The notes under the pieces: generated by a model
Seen by the model: only the letters and a program-made list of their open reading frames with translations
Databases searched by the model: none
Told to the model about the DNA's origin: nothing
Position numbers and translations under genes: made by a program
Assembly (NCBI GenBank): GCA_015179025.1
Contig: WHUX01000121.1
Coordinates: 99,874-163,873, forward strand
DNA from: Terfezia claveryi
Lineage: Eukaryota > Ascomycota > Pezizomycetes > Pezizales > Pezizaceae
Direction of reading: 5' to 3'
DNA length: 64,000 nucleotides
Shown here: piece by piece, positions 23,949-36,722 of the stretch
How positions within the stretch are numbered: the stretch's first letter is position 1
Layout of the letters: the number at the start of each line of letters is the position of its first letter

Positions 23949-26900
23949 CTATCCCCCCTTTAGGCTAGAGCCTAGCAATAGAGGCCTGAGCACAGCAACC
24001 GGCAAAATTAACACAAGAAACAATAACAAGTACAAGTAATAAAGACCTCTCACCTGCATCACAAGTGATAACAGAGACAACAATAACAACAACAAGGACA
24101 AAAACTCCAACTCAGACATGGGGAGATCACTCAACCAGATGGGACTTCCTCGAGTATCACTGATAGAATAGGGAGACCAGATCCTAAGTATTTTCCAGGT
24201 CCTCAGTGGGTTGCTAGGTAGCCTCCTTATCCCTACCCATTTAACCTTGTACTACAGATGCCCATACCTCTTTTGCGAGTCCAGCACTTTCTCCACCTTC
24301 CATTCCTCTTCACCTTCAATAACTACTAGAGGAGGTAGGGGGTGTTTCTGCCCTGGGAGGGGATTGTCAGCTGCTGGCTCAATTTCCGATATGTGTAACG
24401 ATGGCTCTGGGGACAAGGCGACTAAGGGGTATGCTGGGGCAAGGGCAAGGCTAGGGTAACACACACGTAGGAACACTACGTGTGTGACTAGGGGAAAGGC
24501 TAGGGTGGAGGCAAGGGCGAGGGCGAGAGAGGCATACGGAAGTAGTAGGAGGCAGCAGAGCTGCAGAGACAAGGCAAGACAAGGCAAGGACAGGAGGTTC
24601 ATAGGGTAGGTAGCAGGGCTGCAAAATCGAGGTGAGATAAGAAGGTGTACAAGGGAGATGCACCAACGTAGAGAGAAGCAAGACTCTGTATTAGATATAC
24701 AAGACGTTGGATGGGGATCCAATGAGAGGGGGGAGAGAGTAAGCTATATATACAGGCTTCCTTCCTGGCCAAGGCCACTGGAAGGAATAAGGTTCCTGAG
24801 ACCCCTTATCTCGGGAACAGAGATAACAATGATATTAATCAACAATAACGAGAGTCGGACCGAATTCCGTCAGACTCTCAAACCTGACTAGGAAAGGATA
24901 GTTGTGACAATATGTGTACAACCGGGTAGCATTTGATGTCCTTAGGGAACCTCAATTGATAGGCATAAGTCACTACAGCTGCTACTACCTCGAATGGACC
25001 CAGGAACTTATAATCGAGCTTGTGTCATGGCCATTCCATCCAGAAGTACCTGCTGGAGAGCCACACCTTATCTCCTAGCTGATACCTGGGGACTGGCAAC
25101 CGTGATCCATTGGCATACTCCACTTGCCTAGCTTGAGTATATACCAGTTCGGCTCTTAGGGTGGAGTGCAACTCAGCAATCTTCATGGCAAACTTCTTAG
25201 CTGTGGTGTTCTCCCTAGCCTTGTGCAGAGGTGCTAGGAAGTCCACAAAATGAGAGTGCCAACCATAATTGGCTAGGAATGGGGAGGTTTTTAGAGACTC
25301 CGAGAAATGGTTGTTAGCAGTGAACTCATAGGTTGCTAGCAGCAAAACCCAGTTGTTTTGCTGGTTATTGACATATGCTCTCAGGTATTGCTCTATGATC
25401 GTATTCATTCGCTTGGACTGACTATCTGTTTGGGGATGATACGCCATGGAGAGGTGTACATTGATTCTCAGAAGCTCTCAGAATATATTCCAGAAGTCCG
25501 AGATGAATTGGGGGCCGCGGTCCAAGACGACCCACTTGGGGAGACCTTGGTAGCAGAATACATGGTTGAGGTAGAGGCTAGCAAGGTCCTGGACAGAACA
25601 GGTATCATGGCAAGGTATAACATGCCTCATTTTGGTCAATCAGTCTACTACTATAAGAATAGCGTTAAACCCTGAATCCTCCAGCAACTCAGTTACAAAG
25701 TCCATGGTTAGGTGTTGCCAAGGCTAGTCTAGGATCTCCAGGAGCTTCAGGGTCCTATAAGAAGCATAATGGGTAGGCTTAGCATGCTTGCAAACATGGC
25801 AGTTCTATATGTACCGCTCCACCTCCTTCCGTTGATCAATTTACATAAATTGCCTAGCTAGTAGCTCCAATATTTTAGCTACTTCAAGATGACCCACAAC
25901 CAGGGTATCATGGTATTTCTTGATCAACTGCATCTGCAGCTCCCCTTCAGGTATATAGAGCTGATCTAGGTGGTATAGGATGCTATTCTAAGGAGTGTAC
26001 TCGGCTAGGGAAATCTTGATGTGATGGCGCTGTCCAGACTCTACTGCAGTAATTATATCCTTAACCAGGTCGTCCTCCCCATATGCCTATTGTATCCGCA
26101 GAAGGAGATCTGCTTCAAGGTTCGCTTTAGCTTTAGCATCAGTATCAGCGTTAGTAACAGCATTAGCAACAGTAAAGCTTTTGGTTGCCAGGTTAAGATT
26201 TTCAGGTTTCAGTACTACCTCATTCTGGTACTTTAGCCTTTTATCCCCCCCTTTAGGGAGATCTCCTAATCTCCTGGTCAGTGCATCCGACTTACCCCTA
26301 GCTTTTCCTAACCGATACCTTATCTTGAAGTTAAACTGCGAGAGGAATTCTGACCACCTAGCCTGTCGGTGGTTTAGCAATTTAGTGGTTGTGAAGTACT
26401 CTAGGTTCTTATGGTCAGAGAGGACCTTGATAACCCCCTTTACCAATTCCAGGTATGGTCTCTATTCCTCAAATACTCACTCGATAGCTATTAACTCCTT
26501 ATCATAGATCTTGTAATTACACTTCACTGAGGAGTACTTCTTGGAGAAATAGGCCACTGGGTGGAGGACTCCATTGATATACTGGGACAGGATTCTAGCA
26601 GAGACATAGTCGGAGGTGTCCATTTTCATGATGTACTTATTATCGGGGTCAAAATAGGCTAGGATTGGGGCTAAGCAGAAGGCTTTCTTGAGCTTCTCGA
26701 AGGCAGATTAGGCTTCTAAACTCCATTAGAAGCGCTGGCTTTTGTCTATACCCTTTGTCCTTGTCAACACCATCAAGGGTGCCATGATCCTCGAGTATTT
26801 TAAGATAAACTAGCAGTAGAAGTTGGTGAATCCCAAAAAGGCCTATACATCCTTAAGGTTGGCTGGAGTTTCCCACTCCTGGATTGCAGCAACCTTTACA

Positions 26901-29601
26901 GGGTCCATCTGGATGCCCTCCATGGTAATAATCAGCCCTAGATACTTGACTTTCTAAATATGGAACTCATACTTTTCTGGCTTCAGGTATAACCTGGCTC
27001 CCTCTAGCTTCTCCAGTACTAGTTGGATATGGATCTTATGTTCTGCTAGTGTATGTGAGTAGAAAAGGATATCATCCAGGTAGGTAGTGTGGAATACATC
27101 CAGAAAGTCCTGTAGAGTGTCATTGATAAAGTGCTAAAAAGAGGCGGAGGTGTTGGTTAGGCCGAAGAGTATTACGTTGTACTCAAAATAGCCATATCAC
27201 ATCTAGAAGGCAGTTTTCCACTTCTCCCTCTCAGAAATTCGCACCAAGTTGTAGGCCCCTCTCAGAGCCAATTTGGTAAACTATTTAGCTTTAGAGAGCC
27301 TGGCTAATGTCTCCTAAATCAGGGGCAAGAGGTATCTATTCTTAACTGTTATCTCGTTCAGGTCATGGTAATTGACACATAACTGAAGGGAGCCGTTCGA
27401 CTTCTTTATGAACAGTATGGGGGTGCCTGCTGGAGAGGAGCTGTGATGAATGAAGCTCTTGTTGAGGTTTTCCTCCAAGTACTTCTTTAAGGCTTTTAGC
27501 TCCATTCAGGACATTCTGTAGAGGGGCCCATAGGGGGGGGTTTTACCTTCCATCAATAGAATTGTGTGATCATATAGTCAGTAAGGTGCGAGTTTCTCTA
27601 CAGCTTTTTCTGAGAACAAATCAATAAACTCATGGTACTTATCCAAAACCAAGGATTTCCACTCCTCCTTGGACCTTGTCTTATTAATTTCCAAGTTCAC
27701 CTCATGTATGAAGAGGGCAAATGCCTTCAGCTTGTACCTCCTAGTGAGGTAAGCAAAAGCTTTGGCTCCAATGAAGCTAATATTGAGGGGTTTTAGGGGC
27801 GGTAAAACAGGGGGAACAGGGGCAATAAGGGCAAACGGGGGAACCAGAGAAACAAGGGGAATGGTGGTATTGATATGTGCAGGCAGAAGTACCACTTGAG
27901 TTGGGTAGATTATTGGGGGTGGCAATGCGCACAGCCCAGTAATAGTGGTCTTTGGATCTCTACAGTTTTTTTTGCAATAAGGGCTGTTGAATTGCAAGGT
28001 ATAAGAGCCAAAGCTGACTGATACATTGTACATTCTAAACCAGGGGATCCCAAGGACAATTGGATACTTTAGCTTGGTTACGAATATTGGAGATCTTCCG
28101 AGTGATCATCAATGGCACTGGACAGGCATGCGAGGTCATTAATCACCCCAGAAGAGATAGGGTGGACATCAATAACATCAAGAAAGTGGGGGGTCTTTAG
28201 CTTGGAGGTTGGTATAGAGTTTTTACTGATGAAGGTCTGGTCAATAAATGCTATTCCTAAAGCACTACAATTTATGAAAGCTGATATAACTACTGTTTGA
28301 TTATTGAACTTGACAGTTATAGGTACAATGAAGTGCTTGCCAAATAGGCGAGACTCATCAACAGATATAGGTGTAGGCAATGAAAATGCAGACAAAGATA
28401 AGCAACCTGGAGTAGGTCCCTTGCTAGTGTCAGTAACTAGACAAAGGACCCCCCTTTTCCTGACTATTCCCTAACTTCTTCAATCCTGAATTCGGAGATG
28501 GCATGGGCGGCTATTGAACGGTTTTTTCGGAGAGGACATGCTGCGATGAAATGGTCCCCCTTTCTGCATGCAATGCATAAACCCTAAGTGCAGTGACAGT
28601 CCCTTTCCTCCTAAGTAAGACAAGGTCAACCTACTGACAGGTCTATAGAGGCAGCCCCACCCACTACCAAGGAGGTGTATGTGGGCTTGTTGACCAGTAT
28701 AGGTTGTTGTTGGGTGCATGCTATCTGGAAGGGGGTACGGGGAGTTGAGGTCAGGAGTGTCTTTTGGAGGGCTCTTAGTGCTGCTGTCTGCTGTTCTACC
28801 TAGCTAGCCTACTCAATAAGTTCCTCTAGGGTCTTGGTTGGTGGGCAGTAGACTAGAGTCTTTTTCAGCTCAAAGGTAATCCCGTCTTTGAACTGGTCGA
28901 GCTTGGCTTTATCATTCCAATTGAGCTCTGCTGCTAGCCTAGAGAACTCAGCAATATAGGTTTAAAGTTTGTTGTCTTTTTCATTGAGGTCTTGCAGGGC
29001 CCTACTGGCAGTTTATTTAGGATTCGGATCCTCGAAGGCTCGGACCAAGATTGCCATTAGTACCAGGATATCTACCAGATCAATCCCTGTTGCCTGGATA
29101 AAGGGCTGTACCTAGTCCATAGGCTTACCCTCCAGGAGGCCATAGACGCATAAGAGCTGGTGGTGGATAGTGAGGAACTTCGCCAAATCCTCAGAGAGTT
29201 TTATTTGCATAGAGTTCTTCCATGCTTGTAACTAGCACCGGTCCCCATTAAATTTGAGTAAGGTTATTAGGTCTTGTGTTTTCTGGTTCTTTGGACCATC
29301 AGCCACGTCCAAGGCATGAGTCAGTCTCCGGATGGTTATCCTGTCCTCTGCTGCATCTTCGCGAAGGAGGGTTATTTCGTCTTTGGCTTCTTGGATTCAC
29401 TTTTCGGCTTTCTGAAGGTGCGCTTCTTATTGTTCACCAATAGCATAAGTCTCTGTAAATATTTCGATTACAGTTCTTCGTTATGCTGATAGTTCTGTTG
29501 GGTCTAATAGAATTGGAGTCACCCTCCAGGCTGCGAATCTATTGGTGGGTAGTAGAATATTTACGGACATCGTACCAGTTGGTCTGAAAGATCTAACGTA
29601 G
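23949..29601 (-). pseudogene. Gypsy A3 gag-pol relic
   Basis: Reading leftward from 29601: gag start region (29570-29280), capsid (29240-28800), knuckle region (28600-28550), protease (28395-28078, with Asp-Cys-Gly changed to Asn-Cys-Ser), RT (27505-26900, [17 protein letters not shown]), RNase H (26640-26280), a decayed Glu/Ala linker (26180-26090), integrase (25850-25025) and chromodomain (24390-24140). Stops are dense. In the catalytic RT segment near 27070 the YLDD-type motif is altered. The chromodomain is cut by the solo LTR. Confidence 0.85.
24394..24909 (-). repeat. Solo LTR, A2-type, inside A3
   Basis: A 516-bp LTR (TGTAACGATGG..GTTGTGACA) is flanked by a perfect duplication ATATG (24389-24393 and 24910-24914). 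No internal region is present, so an inserted A2-type element has been lost by LTR-LTR recombination. It has the usual TATATATA box (24746-24753) and the GAGAGTCGGAC U3 motif (24850-24880). Confidence 0.9.
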
Positions 29602-29703
29602 TGTGACAATAGCTCTAGGAACAAGGCAACTAAGGAGTATCTGGGGCAAGGGCAAAAGGCAAGAGAGGCAGAGGGCAAGGGGCATGAGACACACGGAGGC
29701 AGT
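29602..29703 (-). repeat. 5' LTR of A3, left fragment
   Basis: The segment TGTGACAATAGC.. is the inner end of the A3 5' LTR. It stops at GCAGT, where A2 is inserted, and continues at 35905. Confidence 0.8.
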
Positions 29704-30202
29704 TGTAACATGGGCTCTGGGAACAAGGCGACCAAGGGGTACGCCGGGGAGAAGGCAGAGGCTAGAGCAAGACACACGTAGGAACGCTACGTGTGTGACT
29801 AGGGGAAGGCTGGGACGGGGGGCAAGGGCAAGAGGCAAGAGAGGCAGAGGGCAAGGGACACGAGACATGCAGAAGCAGTTGCCGCGTGTGTCAAGGGAGA
29901 CAGCTGTACTGCAGAGTTGTTCGTTCGAGACAAGGATGTGCACAAGGGAGGTGCACAAGCGCTGGGGGAAGCAAGGTCCTGTATTCGGTATACAAGACAT
30001 TAGATGGGGATCCAATGAGAGGGTGGAGAGAGCAAGCTATATATACAGGCTTCCTTCCTAGCCAAAGCCACCAGAAGGAATAAGGTTCCCGAGACCCCTT
30101 ATCTCGGGAACAGAGATAACAACGATATCAATCAATAATAACGAGAGTCGGACAGAATCCTGTCCGACTCTCAAACCTGGCTAGGAAAGGACGGTTGTGA
30201 CA
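29704..30202 (-). repeat. 3' LTR of A2
   Basis: The 499-bp LTR runs TGTAACATGGG..GGTTGTGACA. It has the hairpin ACACACGTAG/CTACGTGTGT near 29772-29797, a TATATATA box near 30037-30046, and a GAGAGTCGGAC dyad near 30143-30173. The adjacent 30203-30217 is the polypurine complement (CTATCCCCCCTTTAG). Confidence 0.95.
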
Positions 30203-30385
30203 CTATCCCCCCTTTAGGCTCGGAGCTCCAGCGACTAGGAGGCCTGGGCACGATAACTGGTAAAATCAACACAGGAAACAACAACAACAAGGTAAGGACA
30301 AAAACCCTAACTCCGAACAACTTGACAACAACAGAAACAACAATCATAACTCCAACTCCAAATCAACGAAGACAAGACAAAAATA

Positions 30386-33300
30386 TCATTCAGCTGGATG
30401 AGGCTTGAGAGGGTAACGCTGGTGGAATAGGGTGACCAGGTCAGGGGCGTTTTCCAGATCGTCTGCTGGTTGCCAGGTAGTCTCCTCATCCCCTAGCCAC
30501 TTAACCTTGTACTGCAGATGCCCGTACCTCTTCCGCGAGTCCAGTACTTCCTCTACCTCCCATTCCTCTTCCCCTTCAATAACCACTGGAGGGGGTGGGG
30601 GGTGTTTCTGTCCTGGGAGGGGGTCATCAGCAGCGGGCTCGATCTCGGAGACATGAACAACCGGGTGCTGTTTAATATCTTTGGGAAACCTCAATCGATA
30701 GGCGTGAGTTCCCATAGCTGCTAATACCTCAAAGGGTCCTAGGAATTTATGATCCAGCTTGTGGGAGGGGCGTTCAGTTCGGAAGTGCCGGCTGGAAAGC
30801 CACACCTTGTCTCCTGGCTGATATCTGGGGGCTGGCAACCGTGATCCATTGGCATACTCAGCTTGCCTGGCTTGAGCATATACCAGTTCGGCTCTTAGGG
30901 TGGAGTGCAGCTCAGCAATCTCTGTGGCGAACTCCTTAGCTGGGGTGTTCTCTCTAGCCTTGTGCAGGGGTGCTAGAGAGTCCATGAAACGAGGGTGCTA
31001 GCCATAATTGGCCAGGAACGGGGAGGTTTTCAGAGTCTCCGAGAAATGGTTGTAAGCAGCGAACTCACAGGTTGCCAGCAGTGAAACCCAGTTGTTTTGC
31101 TGGTAATTGACGTATGCTCTCAGGTACTGATCCATGATCGCATTCATTCGCTCGGACTGACCATCTGTTTGGGGGTGATACTCCGTGGAGAGGTGTATGT
31201 TGATTCCCAGAAGTTCGCAGAATACCTTCCAGAAGTCCAAGACGAATTGGGGGCTGCGGTCTGAGATGACTGACTTGGGGAGACCATGGTAGCGGAATAT
31301 ATGGTTGAGGTAGAGGCCGGTGAGGTCCCGGGCCGAACAGGTATCGTGGCAAGGTATAACATGCCTCATTTTGGTCAATCGGTCTACTACCATAAGGATA
31401 GCATTAAACCCCGAATCCTCCGGCAACCCAGTCACAAAGTCCATGGTTAGGTGTTGCCAAGGTTGGTCTGGGATCTCCAAGGGCTTCAGGGTCCCATAAG
31501 GAGTATGATGGGTAGGCTTAGCATGCTTGCAAACATGGCAGTTCCACAAGTACCTTTCCACATCCTTCTGTTGGTTAATCCACGTGTATTGCCTATTCAA
31601 GAGCTCTAACGTCTTAGCCACTCCAGGGTGCCCAGCGGCCAGGGTGTCGTGGTGTTCCTTGATCAATCGAAGGCGCAGCTCTCCTTCTGGCACATACAGC
31701 CGTTCGAGGTAGTAGAGGAGGCCTTCCTAGATGGTACACTCAGCTAGGGAGATCTTGGGGTGGCGGCGCTGGCCAGAATCCACTGCAGTGATAATTTCCT
31801 TGGCCAGGGGGTCGTCCATATATGCCTGTCTCACTAGTTGTCGGAGGTCAGCCTCAGCCTCAGCTTCCGCATCGGCCTCAGCCTCCGCTTCCGCTTCCGC
31901 ATTAGCCTCAGCCTCAGCTTCAGCAAGGATATTGGCCGCCAGGTCAAGGTTTTCGGGCTTCAATACTACCTGATTTTGGTATTTTAGCCTTTCATCCCCC
32001 CCTTTAGGGAGATCTCCTGATCTCCGAGTTAATGCATCGGGCTTGCCCCCAGCCTTTCCTGGCCGGTATCTGATCTTGAAGTTGAACCGAGATAAGAACT
32101 CCGACTACCTAGCTTGCCTTCGGTTAAGCAGCTTGGTGGTTGTAAAATACTCAAGGTTTTTGTGGTCAGATAATACCTCAATGATCCACTTGGCTGACTC
32201 CAGATGTGGCCTCCATTCTTCGAACGCTTGCACGATGGCCATCAGTTCTTTGTCATAGATCTCGTAGTTGCACTCAGCCGGGGAGTGTTTTTTCGAGAAG
32301 TAGGCCACGGGGTGGAGGATCTCGTTGACATACTGAGACAAGATCCCCTCGGAGACATAGTCGGAGGCGTCAGTTTCCACGATACATTCGCTGTCTGGGT
32401 CAAAGTGGGCCAGGATTGGTGCTGAGCAGAAGGCTTCCTTGAGGTTCTGGAAGGCGGATTGGGCTTCTGGACTCCAGTAGAATCACCAGTCTTTTTTGGT
32501 CAGAGCGGTGAGGGGGGCTACGATCTTTGAATAACCCAGGATAAAACGACAGTAAAAGTTGGCGAACCCTAGGAATGCCTGGACATCCTTGAGATTCGCT
32601 GGGATTTGCCATTCCTGGACAGCGGTAACCTTGGCAGGGTCCATCCTGATGCCCTCCGTGGTGATAATTAACCCCAGATACTTGACCTCTTGCACATGAA
32701 ACTCGCATTTCTCAGGCTTGAGGTACAATCCGGCTTGCTCCAGCTTCTCCAACACTTGACGAACATGGATTTTGTGCTCTGCCAGGGTATCCGAATAGAT
32801 CAGGATATCTTCAAGGTAGGCTGTGCAGAACACATCCAGAAAGTCTCGCAGGGTGTCATTAATAAATTGCTGGAAAGAGGCTGGGGCGTTAGTCAACCCA
32901 AAAGGCATAACATTATACTCAAAATAGCCATAACGAGTTTGGAAGGCAGTTTTCCACTCCTCCCCCTCAGCGATCCGTACCAGGTTGTATGCCCCTCTCA
33001 AATCCAGTTTGGTGAACCACTTGGCCTTGAAGAGCTTGGCTAATATCTCCTGGATTAGGGGTAGGGGGTACCTGTTTTTGACCGTTATTTTGTTTAGGCC
33101 ATGATAATCAACACACAACCGAAGGGAGCTGTCCGATTTCTTCACGAACAGCACCGGGGCACCCGCTGGTGAGGAGCTGTGGCGAATGAAGCTCTTGTTG
33201 AGGTTTTCTTCCAAGTATTTCTTCAGGGCTTCCAGCTCAACCCAGGACATTCCATAGAGAAGCCCATAGGGGGGGGTTTTACCTTCTACCAGCGGGATAG

Positions 33301-34108
33301 TGTAGTCGTATGGTCGGTGTGGTGCGAGTTTCTCTGCAGCCTTTTCCGAGAACAGATCAATGAACTCGTGATATTCATCCGGGACCATAGCCTTCCACTC
33401 CTCCTTAGGCCGCATCTTGTTGATTTCCAGGTTAACCTCGTGTATAGATAGGGCATGAGCCTTCAGCTTGTACCTCCTGGTGAGGTAAGCGAAAGCCCCT
33501 GCCCCGATAAAGCTAACGTTCAGGGGTTTTGGGGTCGCCAGGGGAACAGGGGGGACAGGGGTAACCGGGGAGTGGACAGCATTGATGTGCGCGGGCTGGT
33601 GTACTACCTAGGCTGGGTGGATTATCGGGGGTGGTAATGCGCATAGCCCCGTAACGGTGATTTTTGGACCTCCACAGTTTTTCCTGCAATAATGGCTGTT
33701 GAATTGCAAGGTGTACGAGCCGAAGCTGACTGACACATCGTGCATTCTGAGCCAGGGGATCCCAAGCACAATTGGATATTTTAGTTTGGTCACAAACATT
33801 GGGAGGTCCTCCGAATGGTCTCCAATGGCACTGGGCAGACACGCGAGGTCGGTAATAGCCCCAGAAGAGATGGGGCGGCTATCAATGACGTCGAGAAGGC
33901 GGGGGGTTTTTAACTTCGAGGTTGGTATGGAATTTTTACTGATGAAGGCCTGATCAATGAATGCAATTCCCGAAGCACCACAATCGATGAGAGCTGATGT
34001 TACCACTGTTTTACCATTGAATTTAACAGTTATTAGTACTACAAAATGCTCGCCAAACAAGCGAGATTCATCAACAGACATAGGTGCAGGCAAAGAAAAT
34101 GCAGACAA
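30386..34108 (-). pseudogene. Gypsy A2 pol (PR-RT-RH-IN-chromodomain)
   Basis: Protease: 34108-33608 with ALIDCGASGIAFID. RT: 33415-32483; the YLDD box reads YLEDILIYSD (Asp to Glu). RNase H: 32380-32105 ([22 protein letters not shown]). A Glu/Ala-repeat linker lies at 31930-31840. Integrase: 31693-30998 with HH (HHDTLAAGHPG) and CHVC finger, Asp in MDFVTGLPED, Asp in SDRSPQF, Glu in DGQSERMN. C terminus: 30985-30386 with GPY-like motif (FLGPFEVLA) and chromodomain (EEEWEVEEVLDSRKRY..VKWLGDEETTWQP). In-frame stops lie near 33607, 32482, 32104, 31726 and 30997, all of CAG/TGG/CGA transition type. Confidence 0.92.
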
Positions 34109-34149
34109 AGATAAATGGCCCTGGGCAGGTCCCTTGCTAGTGTCAGTAA

Positions 34150-35370
34150 CTAGGCAAGGGACTCCCCTTTTCCCGATTCTTCAACCTCTTCAATCCTTGA
34201 TTCGGATATGGCGTGGGCGGCCAGGGATTGGTTCTTGCGGAAGGGACATGCCGCGATGAAGTGGTCCCCTTTCCCACAGGCAATGCACAACCCATTGTTG
34301 CGGCGACATTCCCTTTCTTCTTGTGTCAGGTGGGGCCTTCCTGATGATGAATCCATGGGGGTGGTGCCACCCACCACCAGGGATGGGTGGGCTGGCTTAT
34401 TGGCTGTAGCTTGGGTCTGAGGGCTAGGGTTCAGGGGTCGAGTTTGTTGCTGGAGGTGCTGGGCTTTAACAGGAGGCCGATAGGTATTGGGGACGCTGAC
34501 CTGGACTCTCAATCTAGCCATCTTTTGCTCCATCTTGGATGTTTGATCAATGAATTCATCCAGGGTTTTGACATCTAGAGATTGGAGGAGAGCCTGTTTG
34601 AGCTCAATATTGAGGCCTTCCTCGAACTGTTCCAGCTTCACCCGATTATTCCACTCCACCTCTGCTGCCAACCTTGAGAATTCTGCCACGTATGTTGAGA
34701 GGTCATGGCTCTTCTGTTTTAGTGCTCGGAGAGCGTGAGTTGCTGTACCCACGGGGTCTGGGTCTCCAAAGGCACGGTCGAGGATTGTGAGCAGAGCAGC
34801 AACATCAAGGAGGTTGAAGCGGTCATCGAGCACATAGGGTTAGACCTGGTCCAAAGCTCTGCCCTCCTATAGGCCGTATACATAAGCTAATGGGTGCTGA
34901 ATGGTAGGGAATTTTGCAGCATCCCCAGTTAGTTTGATTTTGATGGAATTTTTCCAGGCTTTCAGGCGAGTCCTGTCGCCATTGAACTTTGGCGGGGTAG
35001 GAAGATCCTGGGTCTTGGGTGCCTGTAGTGCTTGGGGTGCTAGGGCTGCTTGGATTGAGTCCAGGGCTCTATTCTGGCTCTGGATGGTCCTTCTTTCATT
35101 GATCAAGTCGTTCTGGGCGGTTGCGAGGTCAGCCTGGCAGGAGAGGAGGTCTTCAGTGAGTATCATAACCTCGTCATTGGTTCTGGTCTGTTTTTGTTGG
35201 CCTTCATGTATAGCTAATTCCAGTCGTTGGCCTAAGGCATCCACCGCCAGGTATATATTGATAATGGTCTGATGATAGCTGCCGAAATCGTGCTGGTTCA
35301 TGGGAATGGGTAGAGCTTGCCAGGCTCGAAATCTGGCTGCGAGCGCGGGGGTGGTGTCTTGGGCAGCCAT
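34150..35370 (-). pseudogene. Gypsy A2 gag
   Basis: The start is the ATG at 35370-35368 (MAAQDTTPALAARFRAW). Capsid and coiled-coil-like parts run to a stop near 34840 (TAA). The frame then continues 34833-34150 with FGDPDPVGTA..STYVAEFSRLAAEV and a canonical CCHC zinc knuckle (CIACGKGDHFIAAC, near 34290-34250). It ends 41 bases before pol. The knuckle binds element RNA during particle assembly. Confidence 0.88.
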
Positions 35371-35393
35371 TGAGCATACCGGTTGATCAGAGT

Positions 35394-35405
35394 GATCCAA
35401 CGTAG
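35394..35405 (-). promoter_or_regulatory. Predicted self-primer binding site of A2
   Basis: Read on minus, CTACGTTGGATC follows the 5' LTR. ACGTTGGAT is complementary to ATCCAACGT (35707-35699 on minus), 41 bases past the TATA box. Same arrangement as A1. Confidence 0.65.
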
Positions 35406-35904
35406 TGTAACGTGGGCTCTGGGAACAAGGCGACCAAGGAGTACGCTGGGGAGAAGGCAGAGGCTAGGGCAAGACACACGTAGGAATGCTACGTGTATGA
35501 CTAGGGGAAGGCAGGGACGGGGGGCAAGGGCAAGAGGCAAGAGGGGCAGAGGGCAAGGGACATGAGACACGCGGAAGCAGTTGCCGCGTGTGTCAAGGGA
35601 GGCAGCTGTACTGCAGAGTTGTTCGTTCGAGACAAGGATGTGCACAAGGGAGGTGCACAAGCGCTGGGGGAAGCAAGGTCTTGTATTCGGTATACAAGAC
35701 GTTGGATGGGGATCCAACGAGAGTGTGGAGAGAGCAAGCTATATATACAGGCTTCCTTCCTGGCCAAGGCCACCAGAAGGAATAAGGTTCCCGAGACCCC
35801 TTATCTCGGGAACAGAGATAACAACGATATCAATCAACAATAACGAGCGTCGGACAGAATCCTGACCGACTCTCAAACCTGGCTAGGAAAGGACGGTTGT
35901 GACA
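35406..35904 (-). repeat. 5' LTR of A2
   Basis: 499 bp, equal in length to the 3' LTR and differing at few positions. The TATATATA box is near 35740-35747 and the inverted repeat CGTTGGATCCCCATCCAACG (in minus sense) is near 35700-35719. Confidence 0.95.
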
Positions 35905-36252
35905 GCAGTTGCCGTGTGTGTCAGAGGGAGGCAGCTGTGCTGCAGAGCTATTTATAAGACAAGGGGGTGCACAAGGGAGGTGCACGAGCACTGGGAGAGG
36001 CAAGGTCCTGTATTAGGTATACAAGATATTTGATGGGGATCCAACGAGAGGGCAGAGAAATGAAGATATATATACATGCTTCCAGGCCAAGGCTGTGGAA
36101 GGGATAAGCTTCTCAAGATTCCTATCTCGGAAGCTAAAATAACAGTCACCCATTGATAACACCCAAATAAGCCTTTTCTAGTGTTAAAACAGCATGATAC
36201 CTGAACAAGCCTATTTGAATGTTAAATTAAGATGAAGAAAATGGTTGTAATA
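35905..36252 (-). repeat. 5' LTR of A3, right fragment
   Basis: It continues the LTR started at 29602 (GCAGTTGCCGTGTG..) and ends ..GGTTGTAATA, a mutated form of GGTTGTGACA. It has a TATATATA box at about 36068-36075 and decayed U3 dyads near 36150-36230. Confidence 0.85.
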
Positions 36253-36295
36253 CGTGTCTTGCTAGTCACCTAGATAAGCTCAATGTCAACTCGAT
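36253..36295. other. Short spacer, possible P1 remainder
   Basis: If CGTGT is the A3 target duplication, these bases continue the DNA left of 23503, that is, P1. They hold no recognisable end motif. Confidence 0.35.
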
Positions 36296-36722
36296 CATCA
36301 CCAAAAATATTATTTGCGTCCTATGCCTCCGGACACCTGGGATGCATAGGATGCTTAGGAGACAAACTCAAGATCAGGATGCCAAATGTTCGGCGCATAA
36401 GCATCTGGACGCATTCAGATGGTGCTCTCAAACCTGATACACAATACAATTGCTTGGCAGGAGGCCCTGTGCCTGGGATACGACTCTGCTTGGAAGCCTT
36501 GTCCCGACATAACTTGTTGCTGAAAACACGCCTTTGATGTCTATGCACGGTTCTCCTGGATCCCTAATGTCAATCCGAATTGTAGAACCGTTCATGACAC
36601 TGTAGCAAATTGCAGATCCATCTTGATGCCGTCACATTCGTGAACTTTGTCACCAACTCCATAGGTCTATTAGGTACTCTTCACCAATGCTTGCACAAAT
36701 GTCTACCCATCTTCAACTCTGG
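36296..36722 (+). mobile_element. P-like transposon terminus P2, mutated
   Basis: It begins CATCACCAAAAATATTATTT and for about 150 bases matches the left end of F at 52149. Differences are mainly CpG to TpG/CpA: the F motif GCGTCCGGACGC reads as TCCGGACAC and CATCTGGACG forms here. Beyond 36450 the sequence is unlike F and has no recognised gene. B is inserted at 36722. No opposite end was found. Confidence 0.6.

Larger units (their letters stand above)
29704..35904 (-). mobile_element. Gypsy chromovirus A2 (full length)
   Basis: This 6201-bp element has two 499-bp LTRs (29704-30202 and 35406-35904) and a perfect duplication GCAGT (29699-29703 and 35905-35909). It is inserted in the 5' LTR of A3. 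It has the best-preserved A-family pol, with about six in-frame stops and no obvious frameshift. The LTRs are of the A4/solo subtype, different in U3 from A1 and A3. Confidence 0.95.
23503..36252 (-). mobile_element. Gypsy A3, nested with solo LTR and A2
   Basis: A3 is an A-family element read leftward, split by the solo LTR at 24394-24909 and by A2 at 29704-35904. Flanks are TATGT (23498-23502) and CGTGT (36253-36257), which agree as a 5-bp duplication if the left copy suffered C-to-T and G-to-A changes. The LTRs are of the A1 type. Its coding part is more mutated than A1 or A2, so A3 is older than the A2 inside it. Confidence 0.8.
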
